A stretch of DNA of 64,000 bases from NCBI GenBank assembly GCA_009617715.1, contig VTFK01000023.1:1798001-1862000 (forward strand). Direction: 5' to 3'. Shown here in pieces: positions 1 to 64,000 of this stretch. Position 1 is the first letter of the stretch; each line of letters begins with the position of its first letter. Origin of the DNA: Plectrocnemia conspersa (lineage: Eukaryota > Arthropoda > Insecta > Trichoptera > Polycentropodidae). The notes beneath the pieces were generated by a model. That model was not told where the DNA came from. It saw only the letters and a list, made by a program, of their open reading frames with translations, and did not search any database. A program made the position numbers and the translations under genes.

Positions 1-2689
1 CGATATATATATTTATCATTATATTTCACACTATGAACTGTGTCTTTTACGTAATTGAGTCAAGACGATTTGTCCGATTGTTGCGAACGAAAACATATAT
101 GTCACGGATTGCTTTCATTTGTGAGAATTGCTCATACAACCGAAACGAAATCACTAAAAACTAAAAACATCCCACAAGAAAACGCAATCCTAGCGAAAAC
201 AAAATTATATCAACATACAAACACCGTCGAATTATACTTCCGTTTCCTTAAGTCTTTTAAAAATTTTACTACAATGAACACATTAGTATACTATTGCTAC
301 AGGCGAGGAACGAACTAACGTCGATAATTTAACTAAAAAATAAAAACAATAACAAATCGGTCGTATCAAATGCACACAACAATGATATTAACGAATATTT
401 CGTATACGTATCAATCACAAAATACATCACTTTAAACTATATCATCATATATAAAAATAAATCAAAATGCATAAACATAAAATAACCGCTAAATTATCGA
501 ACGTCAGCTCCTTCGTATTTGACTATCCAAATTATTTAAGCTGATTTTAATTAACAATGAATAGTTTAACTAATTAAAAATAACAGCAAAAAATAATGAT
601 GATCTTTACAAGTTCAGAACCGGTATTAAAATGAGAAGTCAAAAAAATCGCCTTGGTTTCACATTTTCATTTTCGTTTACATGAAAACACATTAATCCGT
701 TAATGACTTAACTTTCAAATTATAATATAAAAATTAAAACATGTATTCAAATTACAAAAATATTAATGTGAAAACATCAATCATAACGAAACATTTTCAA
801 AAAATTAATCAACATGCTCTCGCAAAAATAATAAATAAGTAAAAAAAGAAAGTTGTCAACGAATCAAGTGTTAACATTTACGGCTAAGTTTTTTCACTCC
901 TTTCCAATTTTACTATCATTTGCTATTACAATTTACCCCCTATGTATGGAAATACTTTTTACAATTAAATAAGAAAGAAATAACATTTCATAGTATACAT
1001 ATCATATCTTTACAAGTTATTCATTTTTTTGTATTTTTTTTTCAGATGTATTTATATTTTTAATTATAAATTCATTCCCTCTAAATTTAACCTTAGCACT
1101 CTTTACATTGAATTTTATTTTTTTCAAACTTACAAACTCTATACTTAAATTTTGAATAGTCGTTTTCATCAAAATATAAATGTTCAATTTTTTTTCATCA
1201 ATTTTTTTACTTACATGGTGTAAACTCACAATATATATATATTTATATACTAATTAATATCACTGATCATATCCGTTAAAATATGCCATTTGCCATTTTA
1301 TAAACAATTTAGTTTAATGTGCTTCCACACCTAATGATCATCGTTTTATACAAGTATATTTTTCATAGCGTACAGAAACAATACAAAAATCAAAAACCAA
1401 AATTTAGCATACATTAGCATGCATTTATAATATGACACGACAAAAACTGCAAACAAAACTGAGTTTTTAAATTAGGAATCTATGCAATTGAAAATTAAAC
1501 GTTATGTAATTCCATACAATATTTTTCACTTATCTATTGAACAAGTTTTCAAATGTAAAAATTGACTTAAACAACATGTAGAAAAGATAGAATATAAAAT
1601 TGCAAATATGTAGTTTTTCGTTTTCTACCTTTTATACATTATATTTTTTTAATACAATATACATAACATTATTTACGAATTAAATTGCTTCAATACACAC
1701 AAATGCTAAATTATGCAATTGAAATCTCACTGATCCTTCCGATCGTACAATATATACGTTTCTGAAAAACGGCGTATCTGCATTATACATCAGATTTATG
1801 GCGTGTTGGTATACATAATTAAATATAACGCATACATATATCTTGCAATGCAACACTTTTTTTTAGTTCTTACATATCCTTCACGAAATACTGAATATGA
1901 CGCAGAATCAAAAAAACATTCACATTGCAATGAAAACAACTCGAAAGCTAAACGTTTATTAGGAGTATCGTCAATTCTCACAAATCAGAGCCGTCGCAAA
2001 AATAAATCGTCACACATCCTTCTCGCATTCAAAAATTATACACAAATTATTATATTTATCTCATTGCATGTCTCTTAAAATACTAAACGGTCAGTTACTA
2101 TATAAATATATATAAATTTGAAGACAATTTTACTAAGTGTTTTTTTTTTAAACTCTCAATTACAAAATACAGTCACTCACATGTTGATACGCAGCTATTA
2201 ACAGCTGTAGAGTATGTCGCTATACAATATGTCAAAAATAAGTAATCTGTAAAAGAGGCCATACGGTTATCAGTAATCCAATTAGGAATGGATTTGAATT
2301 TCTTGTAACATGTTTATAAAAAAAATTATCGTCTAATTGATCGCCAGTATCACTTTTCATTGACATGAAAGATTTAATGCTTGCTAAATATACAAAAAAA
2401 GTGGCATATCCCATGACAAATGATTAAAACGAAAATTTGACTCTACCACTGATATTAGAAAGATGTCAAAAATGACATCCTACAATAATTTAATCGATTA
2501 ATTTAATAAAGCTGATGAGCATGTTTATATCAAAAACAAAACCTTACAAATAACATAAGGATGTCAAAATCAGTGACCGTAATTTACAGTATCCGAAAGA
2601 GCACAAACATGTTCAGTATTTCACCAAAATCAATGTCGAATATTCGAGAATCAAGTTTTTTTTTAGTATATAAATCACAGATATTTATG
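1..2689. other. AT-rich flank 3' of mnb, no gene seen
   Basis: This stretch is very AT-rich, with only short chance open frames (up to 91 codons) of low-complexity composition. No splice-bounded coding homology, RNA gene or clear transposon was recognised. It may include distal 3' UTR of mnb, since long 3' UTRs are common for this gene, but nothing here proves that. Confidence 0.6.
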
Positions 2690-3260
2690 TAATTTTATTG
2701 TTGCTGTGAAAATCATCTCATCATAAATTACAATGTTATATATGTATATAATTACAACATAAATAATACATAAAAATGCTGTTAGATGCAAATCGGGCAT
2801 GAAAATAATTGAATTCATAAACACATGAACTTTAAATTTATCGAATAAATAATTGTCCTAAAGTTAGCTAGGGTGTTATATCGTCTCAGTCATCTCGTTG
2901 ACCTTCGTCTTTTCGGTAAAATAAAATTATCGCCGCACAGTAAAATTAACATAATACGCATAATAGTAACGCGAAGGAACATGGACTTCTTGAATATACA
3001 CGATGAAGCATCAGTGTAAACAATTTGCAAATCGTCCGAGACACCGAGCGACCAAATCGCATTGGTCGGCACGCACGCGCACAATTCACAATCTTTTGTG
3101 TCATTTTTAACGTGATCAACAGTACAATTGTGATAATTTGGTTTAACGTTTAATCTATCTATGCACTGAAAAGCACACCACAAGTCATCGACGACGGGAG
3201 CACAAAACACTTGCATCGTCACCGTATGGTCGAGCTCACTAATAAAGGAACAAGCGAGGA
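2690..3260 (-). other. mnb: probable mnb 3' untranslated region
   Basis: Sequence downstream of the stop codon keeps moderate GC to about 2890 and then becomes AT-rich. A canonical AATAAA on the minus strand lies at about 2694-2699, followed by a T/G-rich stretch, so this is one plausible cleavage region. Many other AATAAA hexamers occur further down by chance in AT-rich DNA, and the true 3' end could be further left. Confidence 0.4.
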
Positions 3261-56706
<53,446 letters not shown>

Positions 56707-58184
56707 CTGAAAGAGAAATAATAAGATGTTACAAATTAATATGTTAACACATAATACACGCATCGATCAAAATAATAAGATAATATACTGCTATTTGATT
56801 AAATCACTCCATATGCATGAATCGGTTATTCAAATATAGACACGCGAAAATAATTGGACAGAAAGAATAAAATGCGTTTAAAACACGCGGGCAATGTAGA
56901 TGCTATTGCCAGTTCCGCGAACGACGCATATAACTAATCTTTCAATAATGCAATTGTACAGAGTTGAATGTCTATTTTATCAAACTGTATACAATAGCGT
57001 TTGCCGTGTCACGAGACGGACGAGTACCACAAGAAGATTGGTGATACGAGTTCCAAGTCCAGAGAACATGCTCCGTAGAAAGATCACTGACGAGATGGAC
57101 AGGCACGGCCTAGAGTACAATAACCATCAGCAATAGGAATGTAGCCATGAACACATCTATATATAGAAATAATTATTCTCGTCGACACTTTTACATGTAG
57201 TATGTGATTTACTGCTAACACTAATAAGCACACTAGGAAGTAGATTGCAACGAAGGAATTATCCAGTTGTTTTCCACAATAGATAAAGAATCATAGTAAT
57301 TTATATATTTTACTAACTAATAGCTCATCTTTATTCAGTTCAGATTAATGAGCAACTAACCAGTAAACATGCGACTGATATTCATATTTGACAGATCATG
57401 TAATCGCCTGATAGTTATGTCACGACAAAAACATTTAAATCCACGACCTATCTACGCCGAAGCGCGTCAATGAACTTGACAGTTTCTCTCGATATAAATA
57501 AGGGTCAAACTTTATAAACAATGACGCAATAAAGCGTCCGATCGAATTCCGACGCCGCGCCGACCTGAAAACACAACATAAACAATCGGCGCTTTCCGGT
57601 GACGCAACGCAACGGCGGTTTTCCCCGCGCACCGCAGCGAAACATAGAGATAAGAGAACGCATTAATAATTAACTTTGAAGTCGAAGAATAAAACAATAA
57701 CAAAGATAGTGAAAATAGACAGCATGTTCATTGACAAAGTGGGCGATCGATGGAAGGTAGAGGCGAAAAGAGAGGACCGCGAAAAAGAAGGCGCAGTTGC
57801 GCGAGCGAGAGGAACGTTTCGCGTGCCAGGGTTCCGTAGAGTGCAATGACCACGTGTCCTCTATCGCTGCATCTATCAAAAATAAACGTCTGGCGGCCAA
57901 AAACCCGAGTCGGATCCCGAATCGCAATAACGCACCACAGGGCGCGTGCGCTCTATAAAAGATAAATTGGCGCTTATTAAATATACCGGCGCCAACTACA
58001 GTACATAAACACGAGTGAGATTGGTCAGAAACATTATAAAAAATGGAAGCTGTTTTGATATGTATCGAACCAATATATGCCTAGACGAATATGTACTTGG
58101 ATATGTAGCACAGCTGCAGGGTAAATACAAAAATTTTCGAATCAACTCAGGTTTATCAACTAAGTGAAAATGTCTTAATATGAA
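56707..58184 (-). other. region 5' of the first mnb exon found
   Basis: This is intron or upstream region of mnb. A CpG-rich patch spans 57530-57980 and includes CTATAAAAG at 57953-57961 on the plus strand and a CACGTG E-box near 57851. No exon could be tied to mnb here, and open frames on both strands are short. Confidence 0.4.
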
Positions 58185-58332
58185 CAGTAGACCCCCCAAT
58201 AACACGGTAAATTGGGGACGTGCTATTTGGATGCTCGTTATTTTAAGTGTGAGCGAGCCAAAGGAAGGATATCTCGGCATACGCGCCTGATTCGTACGTT
58301 CCCAATTTACCGTGTTATTGGGGGGTCCACTG
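58185..58332 (+). mobile_element. TA-flanked MITE, copy 2
   Basis: The ends are CAGTAGACCCCCCAATAACA and, inverted, CAGTGGACCCCCCAATAACA. The right flank is TA and the left flank AA, so one base has changed. It matches 14045-14233 in opposite orientation, with about 40 bases deleted from the centre. Length is 148 bases. Confidence 0.9.
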
Positions 58333-58435
58333 TATTACAAATATTTGGTAAGGGGTTTCGTTACTATGTGATAGTCAAGCGTATACAGAAGTAAAATCTG
58401 TCAAACGTTATGCATTTTTTTAATCTTTAGAAGTC

Positions 58436-58512
58436 CAAAGGCATGTATGTCATGCCCAAAATGGTTTTACCATTACAATTCAAGGGCATCTATGTCATGC
58501 CCAAAAGGTTTT
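58436..58512. repeat. imperfect direct repeat with GGGCAT..ATGCCC hairpins
   Basis: GGCATGTATGTCATGCCCAA (58440) and GGCATCTATGTCATGCCCAA (58485) are repeated 45 bases apart, each followed by AATGGTTTT or AAGGTTTT. Each unit can fold on itself. Confidence 0.8.
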
Positions 58513-58929
58513 CTATTTTTTAAAGCATTTTTTAAAAAGACTCGATGATACAATTTCCAGTATTTCATTTCATTACTTACTTCAGAGATACTTATATCAA
58601 TATATTAAGGTAAAAAGATTTAGTAATTCCAAACCATTTTATCTGGAATTGTTAAATTACTAAAATTCGTCGTAAAATATGTTAATCCATCGATGAAATA
58701 TTATAATTTCTAAGATATATTTTCACTAGTGAAGTGCGGTGAAGATTTGTCTAACGATGCAATGAAAAGCCCTCGAAACTCATTAGACATTTAAATTCAA
58801 AATGTAAAGATATAAGTTAAAAACCGAAATAATTTTATGAAATTAAGCATGCTGAAATAAACGATAGAAATCATTTTTTAATATATTACATGTAAATAAT
58901 TATTGTGCTTTGCGAGCTTAATATAAGGT

Positions 58930-59990
58930 AGATTTTCAAATAGCTAAAGCTAAAAAAACAATACAATCAGCGAAACGCTCATCGCAGGATATAATAATGT
59001 CTGCTAAAAAATGTAAGGTGAGTCAGTGACGAAAAAAGTACCTATTTCAAATACCACTTTAGTTCGACGTATTGATGATATGGCTCATAATATGGAAGAT
59101 CAGCTGATATATCAGATTAAAATAGCAAAGTATTTTTCTGTATAATTGAATGAATGTACAGATGTTGCCAACTTGGCAATTATGATGGAATATGTGAGAT
59201 TTCAATACGAAAAATATTTTTTTTCTATATTTCCAAAAAATGTCATTAGTTCTGATCGATTAAATTAATAAATGTAGACTGTATTGTCGTATGTGCGGAT
59301 GGTGCAGCAGCCATGACTAGGCGGAGGTCTGGAGTGATGACAAATAAGTAAGTAAACACATTGTTTAATTCATCGCGAAAGCCTTGCTACCAATAACATG
59401 TCAATAGAATTAAACAATGTGCAAAGCGAAGTTATAAAAAATGTGAATTATGTAAAGGCCCAATGTTTTAAAATTAAGACTATTCGCTGCACTCTGTGAT
59501 AACATGGAGGCTGAACACAAACAGCTTATCTTACATGATGATATACTGTGTTTGTCAAGAGGCAAAGTATTATGAAGAGTTTTTGAACTGCGAAGAGAGC
59601 TAGTCTAATTTCTGTGTAAAATAAAACCGGGTTGGTCAGGACTATTTGAAAATGTGAATTGGATAGCAAAGTTAGCTTACTTAGTATATATCATTACCAG
59701 TTAAAATGAACTCAACACCTCATGCAAGGAAATATGGCTTCGTGCTTTACAATGGCTGACAAGATCGATGGTTATAAGCAAAAGCTACAAAAATGGGAGA
59801 GCTGAGTATCTTAAATTTGCTCTGATATGTTTCACAACTTTCATTAGTGCAAGGTCAAATGTTTAATGTCTCATCTTTACAGCCATTACTGGACACTTTA
59901 CCAACTTAATCAATCGTTTCGAATTATACCTTCCAATGGAAGATGATCCATGAACAGGAACTGAATGGATCCAAAATACATTTATTGCAA
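58930..59990 (+). pseudogene. ZBED/SCAND3-type hAT transposase pseudogene
   Basis: Read with frameshifts and stops, the plus strand gives IAKAKKTIQSAKRSS, then VPISNTTLVRRIDDMAHNME and LNECTDVANLAIMM (family form: LDESTDVANLAIL). Further on come ADGAAAMTRRRSGVMTNK, SIELNNVQSEVIKNVNYVKA, LFAALCDNMEAEHKQLILHD, LSRGKVL and ENVNWIAKLAYL. The order matches the hAT-derived transposases related to vertebrate ZBED5 and FAM200. Several stops make it non-functional. Confidence 0.9.
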
Positions 59991-60029
59991 AATACATTTA
60001 TTGACTTCCAGTCTGGTGGTTAATACTTT

Positions 60030-60120
60030 AATTCATTATATCTGATTACTCCGTTGTAACGCATTGGGCTTACGCCTGTCAGGTTATAACGGAAGATTTA
60101 ATAAATAAATAAATAACAAA
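60030..60120 (+). repeat. 3' tail of a retroposon ending in (TAAA)n
   Basis: GTAACGCATTGGGCTTACGC then CTGTCAGGTTATAACGG is followed by TTTAATAAATAAATAAATAA. The GTAACGCATTGGGCTTAC block recurs inverted at 38350-38380. A shared block followed by a simple tail suggests a SINE or the 3' end of a non-LTR element. Confidence 0.55.
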
Positions 60121-60261
60121 ATTTATTTAAAATCTTGTTTATCAAATATTTTATAATATTGTTTATCAAGAAAATAAAAGTCTCATGTTAAAAAACCTAC
60201 TAGTGCATTTTTATTTTAAAACAACTTTAACGGTTATTATTAAATGGTAATAGTAAGGCCA

Positions 60262-60301
60262 TATCGAATTAGATAATCACGCGTGATTATCTAATTCGAT
60301 A
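60262..60301. repeat. perfect 40-bp palindrome
   Basis: TATCGAATTAGATAATCACG is followed immediately by its exact reverse complement with no spacer. The centre is ACGCGT. The flanks do not extend the symmetry. Confidence 0.99.
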
Positions 60302-62079
60302 CGAATTTCATGACATTTTTAACGATCCTATTAAAAAAATAATTGATTTGGTATTGCTCCACGATGCAATGGAAAATTTTGCTACCGGTCCGCCAAAAAA
60401 AAACACTAATACACACATAGATATCGCATATTAGAAGCTATACTTTTATTCTTCATGCAGTTAAAAAACTAAATGGCTCTGTGATTCATAGCATTTTAAT
60501 CTTATAAATCACTAGCCTTTATACTATGTATTAAATCAATCGGAGTTCACAATTAAAAATAATTACAGTGCAACTTGATATGTTTCGCGTAATTCTAAAT
60601 GAACAGTGAGAATACAAGATGAACACAAGAAGCAATCAACAAATAGGCGGTCAACGTTTGACTCAAAAACCATCAAACGATGAGTCAGAAACAAACTTCA
60701 GAATTGCTGAACATCGTGCAGGTTTGAAGATCGAATTTAGATAATCGTTTCACATCCGGATGGAAGCGCAAAAAAAGCTTCTCACAATACTCCACCATAA
60801 AGATCATTATCTGAAAGTGAATTTTGCAACTCATCAAACCTTTCGACTGCCATAGAGCATAGAACGAGTTATTATTATTAATATTACAATTAAACACCGT
60901 TTTTCACCATGACAATAATGGATACTTCTTGAGATATTGAAAAGGCACGTCCACGATATACAATTTAAAAGCGTCGGAATGGTACGCGAAACTATTTTGT
61001 ATGTATGATAATTGGGCATGCGCCGAAAATGTTGTCAAAAGAAGCAACAATGGAACATCGATCAATCAATATGTGTGTAGTACCATGTCAAAACCATAAT
61101 TTGGACGAACATTAAAGGGCGTGGCATTCAAAAGGTTAAAGATATCCGCGAGAAGACTGCATAGGAATAACAATCTACCACTTTTTAAACGTATGCATTA
61201 GATTCGCAGATAAGGGAGAGTCGGGAGGTAACGACCCAATTTGTTATACGTTTCGCGTAGTGTCGTATCGCGGGGTCCTCACCCCGCACTTTCGACCCAA
61301 AACACAACGCCGCCGAATTTGCACTCGCTTAACCTCTCCGCGGCCGGCGGTGACCCGTCGTTTCGCCGAAATTTCATTTGCGAATTACGACCGACGAAAA
61401 TCTAGAGACGAAATTCAAACAAAGGACTGTGAGGTTTTTTGCAGTGTAATTCGCGCGTTGATAAAATTTTCTTAAGAAAATACTGCGGGCGTCCAATTGA
61501 TATCTATTGGAAAGCGGCGCCAACGATCGGCAAAATTATAATCATTTCAAAATGTATATTTCGCCACACAGCTTTTATTATTTTCAACGTAACAAGAAAG
61601 TGGTTGTAGCGAAATAATAAAATAAATTTACATACTTCGCAATTGCGAACCCGCAAAATGACGACTCCCTGAAGTTTTATAACTAGAAAGGGTCAATGTT
61701 CCAAATTTCAAACTATCGTCTACTTTCATCTGATGTAAACATGTAGAGCTCAGCCAGATAGTCGATTAACAATTGGTGCTTTTCATAGAATAACCAATCA
61801 AAAAATGTTACATAGCTATAAATAAAGAAATTTACCACAAGCGTGAATTCCTGATTCCGACACATCATCGTAGAAAAAAATCAGATACATTTTTACTGAG
61901 CTATATTAGATATTTTCTTCAGAGGTAAGAACATCTATATTTTAATATGAAATAGACCGATATCTAAATAGTAATCCCATAAGATTCGGCATTTGAGACC
62001 AAATTCTTCAAATAATAAATCTATGCGTGTCACATGAACACAGACCAGTACTTTTCTAGTATTATTTATGAACTGATGT
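60302..62079. other. right flank, CpG-rich patch 61230-61430
   Basis: The segment is AT-rich except for a patch around CGCGGGGTCCTCACCCCGC (a 7-base stem hairpin near 61270). A 71-codon frame there lacks family features. A 5' untranslated exon of mnb could lie here but cannot be shown. Confidence 0.4.
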
Positions 62080-63200
62080 GGTAGAAGGTTGATCAGGGAC
62101 TTCATTTAAAGGGGGAAGGGCTTGAATTTGACCAGAAAATGCACGTAATTAAATGAAATATTACGAATCTTAATGAAATTAAAATATTAAAAAACGACCG
62201 CTGACTGACTGGCAAACTTTTACCCCACTCTAGAAAAAGCTAAGATAATATCCGTAGAAATTCTCGGGTTATTCATAAAAAAAATCTATAAAAAAGCAGT
62301 ATTGAATCTTTACCGAAAACATTTTTTTAAACATGTCATTTCAGTGAAATCATATGGGAATACATTTTCGCCGGTAGATAAATATTTTTACCGGCGAAAA
62401 TATAATTTATCCGGCAAGTGCCAATAAGATTATATGATCTCAACTTTGTCATATGTCGTAATATATATTATATATACATATATACATTTATATGGATTTT
62501 TAGATTTTCGCGAGTATAATTATTTTGTAAATCTCGGGATTCATCGCGATTTATGCTTACTTGTCGTATTCTATATTTCGGCCGTGATTTTTCGGCCATG
62601 ATCACGAATTGCTTGCGACATTTATGTATTTATCATTATTTATTCACATGCGATCTATAGAAATGTTACAGTGAAGTTATATTTTCACTAGTGAAGTCCA
62701 AATACATTTTCACCAGTAAATATATATTTCTACTAGCAAAAATATAATGTAACCTATAGGCGCTAGTGAAATTAAATGCTGCTTTAAAATGTGTATGAAA
62801 CTTAATTTGACAGTTGCGAAACGTCAATTTGCTGTTCAAACCAAACCTAAGTTCTAAAACTAATTATAGTTTTAAAACTTTCATTGTGTCTCTTCTACTA
62901 GTCAAAATTCGGTTTAGATATGCTTCATTCGATTCTCACTTATTCACAGTCGTAATATTGTTATAATAAGTACCTATTAATATGTGCGCTAGATAACCGA
63001 GCGTTTCCACTGCGACGGCACGATTTTATGGCTTTTGGCGTGGATTCGAAACAAAGACCCCTTAAATTTGGCCAGAAAAATGCATATCATTTAATGAAAT
63101 AAAAAAGTAAAAAAAACGACCACTAACCGGCCAACTTTTGCCCCCCACCCCCCCATTCTTGTTAAAAGCTGTAATGACGTCCCTGTTGATAACCAACGCC
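62080..63200 (+). repeat. composite dispersed repeat, copy 2 (rearranged)
   Basis: Blocks are shared with 5940-7140: TTACCGGCGAAAATATAATT followed by TATCCGGCAAGTGCC, TTTGACAGTTGCGAAACGTC, and ATTCGGTTTAGATATGCTTC. The last block belongs to the outer arm of the fold-back MITE. Here it precedes the inner block GGCACGATTTTATGGCTTTT, so the order differs from copy 1. Confidence 0.75.
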
Positions 63201-64000
63201 AATTACCACGTGCTTAAACACAGTTGTAAGCCAGTAGTGGCAAAAAAGCACATTTAAAATATTACTACGGTATCCTTATAGGTTAGTACTAACAAGTTAA
63301 ATAAACAGTATAATTATATAAAAATAAATTATTCCTTATTTTGCAGATTTGATATGCATATTTTTTAAATTTTACTGGGCCGCTTAATGAGGAATTTCAC
63401 GAGGCTTACTTGAAGAATTATTTAAATTTTGCTCTATGCCCATTTCCACGCATACAGCAAACTAGCATATTATAAAACTAAATGGTTGAGATAGACAAAT
63501 AAGGAATATATGCTTCGTATTTTTTTGTATGAAAAAAAAATCGACTGAATTAAAGTAAAATGGCGTGTAATATTACTGATACATTTTTCACGTGGGGCTC
63601 TTGGACAAGAACGAATCGATCAAAGACAACAAACGATCGTATCTTAAATTTGTCGAAGACGCAAGGTGTCGATTTGAAATATGCATGAATATTGAAACCA
63701 GAAAATATGTCTATTTAAGATTTCATCGAAACGTGCAGTTATCTCTGAACAACTGTATGTTTATAATAAAAATCAGAAATCATCTTTACAAAGCCCTTAA
63801 AGATAATACTTTTAAAAAACGCTAGGGGTAAAAAATAGATTAATGAAAATAGACGACTCCTGGTAAGTCGATACAGCAGGATGTATCGAGTTGCAACATT
63901 CGATCTTGAGACCACATGGCGTGGAGACGCCCGCCGAGCAAGTTCCGAACGCCCAAGAGCCGTTTTCCCATCGTCGAAACGTGCGAAAAACGAAACACTT
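63201..64000. other. right edge, no supported gene
   Basis: The segment is AT-rich until about 63890, then GC-richer to the window end. A 77-codon plus-strand frame at 63592-63825 has no recognisable features. On the minus strand 63840-63990 is open (MGKRLLGVRNLLGGRLHAMW from about 63970) and could be an upstream exon, but there is no homology or splice evidence. Confidence 0.35.

Noticed and set aside
57953..58002. CTATAAAAG box as a plus-strand promoter
   Set aside because: The nearest initiator-like CAGT is about 45 bases away rather than about 30, and no gene follows on the plus strand.

Overview
The window is animal nuclear DNA, most likely from an insect. It is AT-rich and intron-rich, full of decayed DNA transposons, and crossed by short CpG-rich islands. 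The only gene I can reconstruct is minibrain (mnb), the insect orthologue of vertebrate DYRK1A, a dual-specificity protein kinase. It lies on the minus strand. I cannot name the genus.

Ten coding exons of mnb can be placed by homology, splice sites and matching intron phases. They run from 56706 down to the stop codon at 3261 and encode about 612 residues. The exons are, in order: N-terminal exons at 56600-56706 and 51858-51959; a 42.5 kb intron; a tight cluster at 9171-9359, 8941-9088, 8693-8866, 8502-8614 and 8217-8426, split by introns of only 74-82 bases; then 5406-5618, 5108-5333 and 3261-3619. The first exon found starts at a splice acceptor, so the 5' end of the gene lies further right, in 56707-64000 or beyond. 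The product has every kinase landmark: basic nuclear signal, glycine loop, VAIK lysine, HCDLKPEN catalytic loop, DFG and the activation-loop YQY. It also keeps the conserved DYRK1A C-terminal end motif, on a tail much shorter than in vertebrates.

The introns are mostly transposon graveyard. They hold a Tigger/pogo-like element that lost its catalytic core and was invaded by a piggyBac-like MITE, with both target duplications visible. There are two further related TTAA-flanked MITEs and two hAT-like MITEs built on GACTCC repeats, each with a perfect 8-bp target duplication. Two copies of a TA-flanked MITE sit 44 kb apart. Other remnants are fold-back elements, a larger composite repeat present at both ends of the window, broken Tc1, mariner and IS630-type transposases, and a ZBED/hAT transposase pseudogene in the right flank.

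Between the repeats, CpG-rich islands (notably 24380-25940, 17780-18400, 29560-30020, 40060-40530 and 44690-45180) may be enhancers, alternative promoters or untranslated exons. The sequence alone cannot decide. The most interesting unexplained items are a coding-like plus-strand exon candidate at 34943-35058 antisense inside mnb, a perfect 40-bp palindrome at 60262-60301, and a 68-base nested hairpin at 49718-49785. No tRNA, rRNA, CRISPR array or bacterial gene was seen.
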